Shown here in pieces: positions 1-6,188 of a DNA stretch of 9,850 bases. Below the pieces are notes generated by a model, which did no database searches, had not been told where the DNA came from, and saw only the letters and a list, made by a program, of their open reading frames with translations. The position numbers and the translations under genes are program-made. How positions within the stretch are numbered: the stretch's first letter is position 1; each line of letters begins with the position of its first letter. The stretch is from NCBI GenBank assembly GCA_013042165.1, contig JABDQT010000266.1, positions 1-9,850 on the forward strand, written 5' to 3'. The DNA comes from Kiritimatiellales bacterium. Its GTDB lineage: Bacteria; Verrucomicrobiota; Kiritimatiellia; Kiritimatiellales; Pontiellaceae.

Positions 1-1111
1 CAATATAAGCCTGCCATGCCCTGGGGTACGCAAGCAATGGCGGGAAAAGCTTGCCGGAGATCAGGTCGTAATCTCCTTCAAGCATGGCTTCGGAAACCTG
101 CAGTTGTGCAAAAACCGAACGCGCCCGCTCATCGGCCCGCCCCCGGGGATAGCCTGCCTCGATCAGCTTGGTGTAAATGGGGGTGAGCGCACGGTTTTGA
201 AGGGAAGGAAAGGCATACTCGCGATAGGCATCGGCAGCGGACAGGAACCCCTCCGCCTCGAAAAATTCAATACGCTTGTTCAGGCGCAGATCAGGCGTGC
301 TCCAGGTTTCACCAAGAAAGATGATTTCGGTCAATCCTGATGAAAATCCGCCGAGCCAGGCCAGCGATCCATCATCCAGCGCATCCGGCACTTTATAAGC
401 GGAATGACCGATGACGATATAGTGGTCCTCGTTGCCGTTTTCCTGCTCGACCGTCTGCGTCTCGACATACAGGCGCGTGCGGGATTTGGCGTATTCCTCG
501 GGCCTGCGACGCGCGAAAATCGGCTGCTCGTAAATCGGCCAGAGCAAGGCCAGCACATCTTTGGTCAAAGCACGGTTTGCATTGACCCGGTAGCCGCGGG
601 CGCTGTTCGGCTCATAAACCATCTGCTTATTGAGGATGGAGGGCAGCAACAGCGCTGTCTCCCTGTCATCTGCATTGAATGAACCGGGATCGATACCGGA
701 GGCCAGCTGCATGAACTGATACAGCGGAAGATCATGCTGCTGCGCAAAGGTCTGATCCGCTCCCAGCGCAACCGTGCCGCCCTCTCTGACATCCGTCGCA
801 ATCATGGCCAGAGAGGGACTGAACAGATGAACGGCCACATAGGGGCGTCCGGCATAGAGCGCCCGCTCGAGCGCCAGTTCCGGCGAGGTCGTCTTGCCGA
901 AGTCCGGCACCGTGCATTCCAGATGCAGCGATGGGCGCATCACACCCCCGCTGAACTTGCTGCGGTTGATCTGGATATTCAGATTCTGGGTGATGTTGAT
1001 GGCCAGCAAAGTCACCAGCAGCAAGGCCACCGCGAGAGTGCAGAGTGCAATATCGGAAAAAGACTCGAAAATCGAGTTGTTCTCCTGTTCGTCTGAAAAT
1101 TGATCGAGCAC
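1..1111 (-). CDS. ExbD/MotB-like single-span membrane protein, partner of the MotA-like channel (3' end beyond window)
   Basis: The frame stays open for 370 codons from a GTG at 1111 to the left edge, so the C-terminus is missing. A short acidic cytoplasmic N-terminus is followed by one hydrophobic span at residues 20-40 (it begins SDIALCTLAVALL), with Asp20 at its start. That is the position of the ion-carrying aspartate in MotB, ExbD and ZorB. Everything after it should be periplasmic; I recognise no domain there and see no OmpA-type peptidoglycan-binding motif in the part present. The GTG lies four bases after the stop of the MotA-like gene, inside the same transcript, with a GAGGGAGA stretch upstream as a possible ribosome binding site. 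Gene order (channel, then single-span partner) is that of motA-motB, exbB-exbD and zorA-zorB. The reading frame is strongly supported; the stator role is inferred from the span, the Asp and the context. The start could lie slightly elsewhere. Confidence 0.8.
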   Translation of the reverse strand, partial: MLDQFSDEQENNSIFESFSDIALCTLAVALLLVTLLAINITQNLNIQINRSKFSGGVMRPSLHLECTVPDFGKTTSPELALERALYAGRPYVAVHLFSPSLAMIATDVREGGTVALGADQTFAQQHDLPLYQFMQLASGIDPGSFNADDRETALLLPSILNKQMVYEPNSARGYRVNANRALTKDVLALLWPIYEQPIFARRRPEEYAKSRTRLYVETQTVEQENGNEDHYIVIGHSAYKVPDALDDGSLAWLGGFSSGLTEIIFLGETWSTPDLRLNKRIEFFEAEGFLSAADAYREYAFPSLQNRALTPIYTKLIEAGYPRGRADERARSVFAQLQVSEAMLEGDYDLISGKLFPPLLAYPRAWQAYI

Positions 1112-1115
1112 GCGC

Positions 1116-2666
1116 CTATTCTCCCTCGGGCTGATCCTTGGCTTCAGGCTCATCGATGGCACTCATCATATTCGAGAGCATGGTTGAAACCTCATTGAAT
1201 TTATCAACGATATCCGTAGCCTTGGCACTCAGCTTGCGCTCAGAACTGCGGCGTGATGCTTCGATGGATTGCTCAACATTATCGACGAACACGGCCAGTT
1301 GACCGTCAGCCTTTTCGTAGGTCGTCTGCGTTGCGTTCTCCACCGCCTTGACGATGGACTGCAGACGCTCGTTCGCCAACCGGTTGATCTCTTCGAACAT
1401 GGCCTTGCTGGCAACAACCATCTCTCTGAATTGTCCCGCCATGCCCTCATTGGTTTGCGCAACATTTTGCTGAACCGAGTCAACAATCGTTTCAATCTGC
1501 TCGTTGGCCATGCGACAGGTTTGCTCGACAGCACTTGTGAGCGCCGAAGACATTGCATTCATGCGCTCATCGGCGTGCTGATTGGTAGACTCGAGCGTTT
1601 CGGAAATCGCGTTCAATCGCTCATCCGCCTGACGAGCGGTATCACCCACCGCCTGCGTGATGGCCTCGATCAATGCGCTGGAGCGCTCCGCAGCTTCACG
1701 GTTGGTCTGCTCGACCGTGGTGCTGATCGCAGCCAGTCTTTCATCCGCATGTCGGGATGTTTCCGCAATGGCATGGCCGATCGTGGATACCAGCGCATCG
1801 GTTCTCTCGGTGGCTTGCTGACTGGTTTTTTCAATGATCTCGTTCAGGCTTCCAAGACCGGAGGCAAGCGTGGTCTGCTTGGAATCTATGGTTTCGATCA
1901 CTTCCCCGAAACTGCTTCCAAGCGAAGCCAGCTGTTCGTGCAGCACGCTGATCCGCTCCTCAAGCTCGGTCAGGGACTCCGACGATTTCTTCGCAAACTG
2001 CGGCGAAATGAACAGCTCGCCGAAGGCAAGCGCATCAGCGACAAGCGTCTGGGCGGACTTGCGCATTTCGGAACCGAGCACCTTGAGAACGACGCCGCCG
2101 AGCAACGCACCAAAGAATGTGGTGTAGAACGCCGTACCCATGCCGGATACGGTTTTGGTCAAGCCCGCTTTCATCGTGGCGAAATCCGCGCTGTTTGATT
2201 GCAGCACCATATCAAGACCCGAAATCGTGATAATCAGTCCGACCACGGTACCCAGCAGACCAATCGTAATCAGCATGCCTGAAATGACGCCTACATTATC
2301 CACTCGGGCCCGCACCTTGCCGCCATAGGCTGAAACCAGGGTGCGAACATCGATGCGATCTCCCCGCCGGATGCGCTCCATTGCCGAATCAAAGAGGGCG
2401 GCAATGTCGGATGCATTCGCATCACCTACACGGTGATCCTCCTCCATGCGCCGGATCGAGTTGAACTCGGCCTGAAGCTTCAGCGCCACCATGAAAGAGG
2501 TCCCGAAGCCGTAGAGGAAGAACCCCATGATCAGCCATGTGATCTTGCTGGAATCCTGCGTGAAACCCTGGACAAAATGATCCCAGGTGATCAGCAGGAA
2601 GGCCACGATGACCAGAATACTCCAAAAGATCCATGTCTTGATGGGAGAAATGCTTTTGCTCGCCAT
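1116..2666 (-). CDS. MotA/TolQ/ExbB-family proton channel protein with long repetitive cytoplasmic tail (ZorA-like)
   Basis: This 516-residue protein has four membrane spans at about residues 9-27, 42-63, 125-151 and 176-197. Spans 3 and 4 carry the family signature: GLLGTVVGL with a buried Thr near 140, and FYTTFFGALLGG with Thr182/183. Such proteins form the pentameric ion channel that drives MotAB, ExbBD, TolQR and ZorAB motors. From about residue 205 to 505 it is a long, predicted helical, Ala/Glu/Thr-rich tail containing nine repeats. Typical TolQ and ExbB are about 230-245 residues, so the tail more than doubles the protein, as in ZorA. I chose ATG at 2666 because GAGAGG sits seven bases upstream; an in-frame TTG at 2672 would add two residues. 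The single-span partner follows immediately. The channel family is clear; the Zorya link is only architectural. Confidence 0.9.
   Translation of the reverse strand: MASKSISPIKTWIFWSILVIVAFLLITWDHFVQGFTQDSSKITWLIMGFFLYGFGTSFMVALKLQAEFNSIRRMEEDHRVGDANASDIAALFDSAMERIRRGDRIDVRTLVSAYGGKVRARVDNVGVISGMLITIGLLGTVVGLIITISGLDMVLQSNSADFATMKAGLTKTVSGMGTAFYTTFFGALLGGVVLKVLGSEMRKSAQTLVADALAFGELFISPQFAKKSSESLTELEERISVLHEQLASLGSSFGEVIETIDSKQTTLASGLGSLNEIIEKTSQQATERTDALVSTIGHAIAETSRHADERLAAISTTVEQTNREAAERSSALIEAITQAVGDTARQADERLNAISETLESTNQHADERMNAMSSALTSAVEQTCRMANEQIETIVDSVQQNVAQTNEGMAGQFREMVVASKAMFEEINRLANERLQSIVKAVENATQTTYEKADGQLAVFVDNVEQSIEASRRSSERKLSAKATDIVDKFNEVSTMLSNMMSAIDEPEAKDQPEGE
1245..1814 (-). repeat. 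Nine tandem 22/18-residue repeats within the MotA-like coding region
   Basis: Nine units encode residues 285-474 of the channel protein. Unit lengths are 22, 18, 22, 18, 22, 22, 22, 22 and 22 residues. Most units begin with A-D/N/A/T-E-R/Q (for example ADERLAAI, ADERLNAI, ADERMNAM, ANERLQSI) and several end near a QT or ETS motif. Lengths of 22 (11+11) and 18 (11+7) are what hendecad and heptad coiled-coil periods give, so the tail is probably a long bundled helix. The DNA shows the same 66/54-bp period, with recurrent CGCTCATC-like blocks. The lengths are counted directly from the translation; the structure is inference. Confidence 0.75.
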
Positions 2667-2714
2667 AAACAACCCTCTCTATTTAGGCTACTTTAAAAGA
2701 TAATTTTTTGTTTA

Positions 2715-2743
2715 TTTATTCTGAGTCGTCGATTGTTTCACAA
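2715..2743 (-). promoter_or_regulatory. Possible sigma70-type promoter for the MotA-like operon
   Basis: Reading the minus strand, TTGTGA (2738-2743) and AATAAA (2715-2720) are separated by 17 bases, each matching consensus at four of six positions. The -35 box lies in a short inverted repeat, TTGTT-GTGA-AACAA (2733-2746), which could be an operator. The surrounding gap (2667-2947, 281 bases) holds no gene I can support. It is AT-rich near the operon and contains two copies of ATTTACATA at 2775-2783 and 2789-2797. The match is modest. Confidence 0.3.
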
Positions 2744-2947
2744 CAAGCCGGGCACTATGGCAGAATCTCCGGCCATTTACATATAAAAATTTACATACTT
2801 AGTGCCTGCGATACCCCCTTTTCCAAGGGCAAAAAACGGCAGGCAAAAGGTGCATTCAGCCTGGCAGCACACAACGTGTCCGGTAGCCGGGCGAGGGGTT
2901 CCGGCGTCCGGTATCTCTGCATGGGAACCTCTGTTTGCGGAGATGCG

Positions 2948-3505
2948 CTATTTGCTTTTCGACAGAAAACCCAGCACACCCTGAAGGTCTTCCAGCGGCT
3001 TCACTTTCTCCGCCCGATAGACCACTTTGCCGGCGGAATCGATGATGAATGTCCAGCGAGCTGTGGTAGCGACACGCTTTAGCTCAACTTCTTTTCCGTC
3101 AACGGTTCGCTTGATTGATTTTTCCCCTTCCCGCACAGGAACCCCGAATGACTTGGCAATAGCACCATTCGAATCCGAGAGCAGGGTGAAATTCAGGTTT
3201 TCGGCCTTTTGAAACCACTTCAGGCTTTCGACGGAGTCGCCGCTGATTCCGACCACCTGGAAGTTTTCGGTTTCCGCCGCGACATGGTCCCGATAGGCAC
3301 AGGCCTGCTTGGTGCAACCCCCGGTCATGGCGCCAGGATAAAAGTACACAACCAAATACCCTTTATCCAGATGCTCCGACAAAGTCCATGTTTCCCCGTT
3401 CTGGTCCGAAGCTTTTATGAGCGGGGCCGCATCACCGACCTCGACCGCAAAAGCCGCAAGAGAAAGAATAACTGTCAACAATGCCGTAAATCCTAATTTT
3501 TTCAT
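2948..3505 (-). CDS. Exported peroxiredoxin, BCP/PrxQ type (AhpC/TSA superfamily)
   Basis: This 185-residue thiol peroxidase should reduce hydrogen or organic peroxides using a cysteine. Residues 1-20 (MKKLGFTALL..., cleavage near AFA/VEV) form a Sec-type signal peptide, so the enzyme probably works in the periplasm. The active-site motif P57-x3-T61-x2-C64 gives the peroxidatic Cys64. Cys69 lies five residues later, the spacing of the resolving cysteine in atypical two-cysteine PrxQ/BCP enzymes. Arg150 in ARWTFIID fits the conserved active-site arginine. The start is ATG at 3505 with AGGAGG nine bases upstream. BCP-type enzymes are usually cytoplasmic and about 150 residues, so the signal peptide accounts for much of the extra length. 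It lies downstream of the coiled-coil lipoprotein gene but behind a terminator, so it may have its own promoter, which I could not place. The electron donor is unknown. Confidence 0.92.
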   Translation of the reverse strand: MKKLGFTALLTVILSLAAFAVEVGDAAPLIKASDQNGETWTLSEHLDKGYLVVYFYPGAMTGGCTKQACAYRDHVAAETENFQVVGISGDSVESLKWFQKAENLNFTLLSDSNGAIAKSFGVPVREGEKSIKRTVDGKEVELKRVATTARWTFIIDSAGKVVYRAEKVKPLEDLQGVLGFLSKSK

Positions 3506-3548
3506 TTCCTATTCCCTCCTGTTAACTCCCTGAATACTGTGTAACGAC

Positions 3549-3574
3549 AAAAAAAGCCCGGAGCAAGCCGGGCT
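3549..3574 (-). terminator. Rho-independent terminator after the coiled-coil lipoprotein gene
   Basis: On the minus strand a 7-bp perfect stem, AGCCCGG/CCGGGCT (arms 3568-3574 and 3555-3561), with a 6-base loop is followed by a run of seven T (3549-3555, with one A:T pair shared by the stem). It begins 27 bases after the stop of the lipoprotein gene at 3601 and ends 44 bases before the peroxiredoxin start, so it separates the two genes transcriptionally, at least in part. Confidence 0.88.
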
Positions 3575-3600
3575 CTGTATCCTGTGATCGGACAGGCGAA

Positions 3601-4176
3601 CTACATGCTGCCCATCTCATCCAGCAGACTGCCAACCCGGGCCGCATCCGTCTGCGGCGCAGGTGAAACATCAGTCCCGAACTCTTCTGTCACCGCAACA
3701 GGTGCAGCGGAGGACTGATCAAGTGCGTTCAGGTTTTTCTGGAACATTTCGAAGCGGCGCTTCAGCTCCTGATATTCCTTGTCAATTGCACTTAATCTGT
3801 TTTCCGCCTCAATGACCTCGTCCCGAGCGGCCAGCAAGGTTGATTTTGCGGATGCAAGCGCAGACTCAAGATCGGCCACCTTCGACTTTTCACCCGCAAG
3901 CGCTTTAGCCGCTTGGGCATTCGTCTGCTGCAACCCCTTGATGCGTTCCGTTGCGTCGTCGAGTTCGGCACGGGCCGAGCGGGCCTTGGCCTTTTCGTTG
4001 TTCAGCAAGGATTCAAGATCGGTAATCTTGCTATTGAGCTTTTCCTCTTCCGCTTTGAACTTCGTGTCCATCTCGGCAAGAATTGCATAGTGCTCATCTT
4101 CGGGTATTCCGCAACCGGTCAACAGACCGATAACGCAACCCGCCACCAACATCATCGAAATACCCCTAATATGCAT
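3601..4176 (-). CDS. Coiled-coil lipoprotein of unknown function
   Basis: This 191-residue protein has a signal peptide ending in a lipobox, LLTGC, with Cys22 as the lipidation site. The next residue is Gly, so by the E. coli +2 rule it would go to the outer membrane. Residues about 28-142 are rich in Glu, Lys, Ala and Leu with heptad-like spacing and almost no Pro or Gly (segments such as KLNSKITDLESLLNNEKAKA). This is a long coiled coil, roughly 17 nm if it is one continuous helix. The last 45 residues are Pro/Ala/Thr-containing and probably flexible, ending LLDEMGSM. Start ATG at 4176 has AAGGAG eight bases upstream. It is flanked by a good promoter candidate and a clear terminator, so it is probably a single-gene transcript. 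I do not recognise a family; a structural or spacer role in the periplasm is inference. Confidence 0.85.
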   Translation of the reverse strand: MHIRGISMMLVAGCVIGLLTGCGIPEDEHYAILAEMDTKFKAEEEKLNSKITDLESLLNNEKAKARSARAELDDATERIKGLQQTNAQAAKALAGEKSKVADLESALASAKSTLLAARDEVIEAENRLSAIDKEYQELKRRFEMFQKNLNALDQSSAAPVAVTEEFGTDVSPAPQTDAARVGSLLDEMGSM

Positions 4177-4225
4177 GTCTCACTCCTTAATGTACGGTTA
4201 AAGGCGTCCTTTGAAATACAGGATC

Positions 4226-4253
4226 ACTATAAACTTGCCGCCCTCGAATTCAA
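4226..4253 (-). promoter_or_regulatory. Sigma70-type promoter for the coiled-coil lipoprotein gene
   Basis: On the minus strand TTGAAT (4248-4253) and TATAGT (4226-4231) are 16 bases apart, matching consensus at four and five of six positions. Transcription would start near 4219, giving a leader of about 43 bases before the ATG at 4176. Confidence 0.5.
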
Positions 4254-4292
4254 CCTTTCTGCAAAGAAATTATTCGGCCTCTGCAGAAGGTT
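4252..4292 (-). other. Imperfect inverted repeat (mRNA 3' stem-loop) after the thioredoxin-like gene
   Basis: On the minus strand AACCTTCTGCA (4282-4292) pairs with TGCAGAAAGGTT (4252-4263), eleven base pairs with a single bulged A and an 18-base loop. It begins 12 bases past the stop at 4304. No T-run follows, so it is not a standard intrinsic terminator. It may protect the mRNA 3' end or act in termination by another route. Its distal arm touches the -35 box of the next promoter. Confidence 0.5.
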
Positions 4293-4303
4293 TCCAAATA
4301 CCG

Positions 4304-4882
4304 TTAAACCAGATCGCAGGCCTCCGCCGGCATCCAATGCCGATCCTTGCCGTCCCACTTCACATTGCAGCCGACCGGATTGGTCACCGGTTGCTCCACG
4401 GGCTGTCCAGCCACCAGCTGCTCCAGTGCATCCGCCAGCTCGTGGGTGGTCGACTCTTTCCATGCGCGCGGATTGTCAATGGCCCGACCGGTGTATACCA
4501 GTTTGCGCTGTTCATCAAAAACGTAGAAGTGCGGGGTGCGTAAGGCGCCATAGGCCTCGGCAATCTCTTGCGACTCATCATACAGATAGAGCCATGGGAA
4601 CTGGTGCTCCTGCATCCGTGCCACCATATGGTCAAAATCATCCTCGGCATAGGTGTTTTTGCTGTTCGAATTGATCGCAACAAACCGCACCCCTTTGTCT
4701 GCAAACTGCTCTGCGACATAACGGGTGTTATCATCCGACCCGATCACATACGGGCAATGGTTGCAGGTGAAGAACACAACCAGAAACTTGTCGGTGAAAT
4801 CCTCGAGCGCATAGTTGTTTCCATCCGTCGCCGGCAGACTGAACACAGGGGCCTGCTCCCCGATTTGCAATGTAAACGCCAT
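4304..4882 (-). CDS. Thioredoxin-fold (redoxin, PRX-like) protein with CNHC motif
   Basis: This 192-residue protein belongs to the redoxin/AhpC-TSA-like branch of the thioredoxin superfamily. Residues 7-17 ([11 protein letters not shown]) form the usual opening strand. The redox motif TCNHCPYV places Cys40 and Cys43 at the head of the active-site helix. The RTPHFYVFD segment supplies the cis-Pro (Pro117). A C-terminal NPVGCNVKW segment with Cys172, and Cys189 near the end, matches my memory of this family's characteristic tail. There is no signal peptide, so it should be cytoplasmic. Start ATG at 4882 is well supported by AAGGAGG seven bases upstream. It likely acts as a disulfide reductase or atypical peroxidase, but no substrate is established for this group as far as I know. 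It is transcribed divergently from deoB across a 124-base gap; its linkage to the exported peroxiredoxin suggests a shared oxidative-stress theme only. Confidence 0.88.
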   Translation of the reverse strand: MAFTLQIGEQAPVFSLPATDGNNYALEDFTDKFLVVFFTCNHCPYVIGSDDNTRYVAEQFADKGVRFVAINSNSKNTYAEDDFDHMVARMQEHQFPWLYLYDESQEIAEAYGALRTPHFYVFDEQRKLVYTGRAIDNPRAWKESTTHELADALEQLVAGQPVEQPVTNPVGCNVKWDGKDRHWMPAEACDLV

Positions 4883-4971
4883 GGTAAAACCTCCTTAACA
4901 ATCGCCTTTCTTCGCATTTTAAGCCCCGGGAACGCAAATCTATTCCTGACAAACAGACGCACCCTATCCGC

Positions 4972-5000
4972 TTTCCAACAATCAGAGAACGCTGTAGCCT
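4972..5000 (+). promoter_or_regulatory. Weak candidate promoter placing a transcript start at the deoB ATG
   Basis: TTTCCA (4972-4977) and TAGCCT (4995-5000) are 17 bases apart. The -10 box matches consensus at only three positions. If used, transcription would begin at about 5007, the A of the deoB start codon, giving a leaderless mRNA. That would fit the absence of a convincing ribosome binding site there. The remainder of the divergent gap 4883-5006 shows no stronger promoter in either direction. Confidence 0.2.
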
Positions 5001-5006
5001 GAGTGA

Positions 5007-6188
5007 ATGAAAGTGGTTCTGGTGGTTCTGGACTCGGTGGGGATCGGCGAAGCGCCCGATGCGGCCGACTATGGCGATGCGGGTAGCGCAACACTCCAGC
5101 ATGTGGCACATGCCGTGGGCGGCCTGGACATTCCTACGCTCCAACAGCTCGGCCTCGGCAACATTCCACCCCTGCTGCCAAACGGCCTGCCTATCAAAGG
5201 CTGCCCGGCCGTCGCGAGGCCGCTGGCTTCCCACGGCGCCATGCGCGAAATGTCCGTTGGCAAGGATACCATCACCGGTCATTGGGAGCTGTGCGGACTC
5301 GAGATCACGCCCGGCTTCCACGAATTCCCGGGGGAATTCCCCTCATTTCCCGCCTCCCTGCTCGATGCCTTTGAAAAGGAGACCGGCCGGCCGGTCATTG
5401 GAAACAAGGCGGCCAGCGGAACCGCAATCATCGAGGAGCTGGGCGAGGAACATGTGCGTACCGGGGCATGGATCGCCTACACCAGTGCCGACTCGGTCAT
5501 GCAGCTGGCCGCACACACCGATGTGATTCCTCTGGACGAACTCTACCGTGGATGCGGGGTCGCCCGGCACCTGTGCGATCCGCTGAAGGTCGGCCGCATC
5601 ATCGCACGACCGTTTGTTGGAGAACCGGGCTCCTTCAGGCGCACGGAAGACCGGCGCGACTATGTTATCGAACCCGAAGAACCGCTCATTACCGAACGGC
5701 TGTTCGATGCCGGCATACCCGTCTATGCCGTTGGGAAGATCGAGGATATTGTCGCGCATCGCGGCATTACTGAAAGCATCCATACGGGCAACACGAAGGA
5801 ATCTCAAGCGGCGGTGGAGCAATTCATGCGGAAGGAAGGCGACGGGTTCATCTTTGCGAACTTTATCGACTTCGACATGCTCTATGGCCATCGGCGCGAT
5901 CCGGAAGGCTATGCGGCCGCATTACGGCAAACCGATGCGTGGCTGGCATCGTTCCTCCCCTCGCTGGGCCATGAGGATGTTTTGGTTTTGACGGCCGACC
6001 ATGGCAACGATCCAACCTTCAAGGGAACCGATCATACCCGCGAATTTGTCCCCCTGCTATGCTGCCAGCCCGGCAGGCCGGGAATAAGCCTTGGAGTGCG
6101 AAACGGGCTTTACGACGCAGCCCAATCTCTGGCTTCTCGCTTTGGCCTTGCGCCGCTGCCCAGAGGAACCTCATTCCTCGGGCGTTAG
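5007..6188 (+). CDS. deoB: Phosphopentomutase
   Basis: This 393-residue enzyme interconverts ribose or deoxyribose 1-phosphate and 5-phosphate, linking nucleoside phosphorolysis to central metabolism, in the cytoplasm. It is an alkaline-phosphatase-superfamily metalloenzyme that needs two Mn ions. The N-terminal VVLDSVGIGEAPDA motif supplies metal ligand Asp9. GKDTITGHWE carries the catalytic Thr88. Asp162 lies in YTSADSV. The FDMLYGHRRD motif (Asp290, His295), TADHGND (Asp331, His332) and TDHTREF (His343) supply the remaining ligands. The cap domain lies at about 100-220. Length is normal for the family. The ATG at 5007 is directly preceded by an in-frame TGA, so no longer protein is possible, yet only GAG three bases upstream resembles a Shine-Dalgarno site. 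Its end overlaps the convergent M23-like gene by 18 bases. guaD lies 2.1 kb downstream and is also a purine-salvage enzyme, but in a separate unit. Confidence 0.97.
   Translation: MKVVLVVLDSVGIGEAPDAADYGDAGSATLQHVAHAVGGLDIPTLQQLGLGNIPPLLPNGLPIKGCPAVARPLASHGAMREMSVGKDTITGHWELCGLEITPGFHEFPGEFPSFPASLLDAFEKETGRPVIGNKAASGTAIIEELGEEHVRTGAWIAYTSADSVMQLAAHTDVIPLDELYRGCGVARHLCDPLKVGRIIARPFVGEPGSFRRTEDRRDYVIEPEEPLITERLFDAGIPVYAVGKIEDIVAHRGITESIHTGNTKESQAAVEQFMRKEGDGFIFANFIDFDMLYGHRRDPEGYAAALRQTDAWLASFLPSLGHEDVLVLTADHGNDPTFKGTDHTREFVPLLCCQPGRPGISLGVRNGLYDAAQSLASRFGLAPLPRGTSFLGR

Noticed and set aside
1..1111. OmpA-type peptidoglycan-binding domain as expected for MotB or ZorB
   Set aside because: Reading all 370 visible residues gave no OmpA-like motif; it may still exist beyond the left edge.
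1245..1814. Regular spacing resembling a CRISPR array or a chemoreceptor signalling domain
   Set aside because: The repeats are degenerate, contiguous and in frame with no spacers, so not CRISPR. The tail lacks the conserved hairpin tip of methyl-accepting proteins and sits behind a four-span channel.
1269..2198. Plus-strand 309-residue open frame opposite the MotA-like gene
   Set aside because: It lies wholly antisense to a gene with clear family motifs; its composition (Arg/Leu/Gly-rich, no domain) is that of a shadow, and the repeats on the other strand keep it free of stops.
2820..2860. Possible terminator after the peroxiredoxin (CCCTT-GGAA-AAGGG on the minus strand)
   Set aside because: The stem is only five pairs and no T-run follows in the direction of transcription.
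3913..4674. Plus-strand 253-residue open frame spanning two minus-strand genes
   Set aside because: It crosses the lipoprotein gene, its promoter and the thioredoxin-like gene, is Arg/Pro/Cys-rich, and has no ribosome binding site; it is a shadow.
4731..5321. Minus-strand 196-residue open frame over the deoB 5' region
   Set aside because: It is antisense to conserved deoB motifs and out of frame with the well-supported thioredoxin-like gene.
5322..5339. Palindrome GAATTCCC-GG-GGGAATTC inside deoB
   Set aside because: It encodes the HEFPGEFPS stretch of a well-conserved enzyme; the symmetry is explained by the repeated EFP codons and no regulatory context is apparent.
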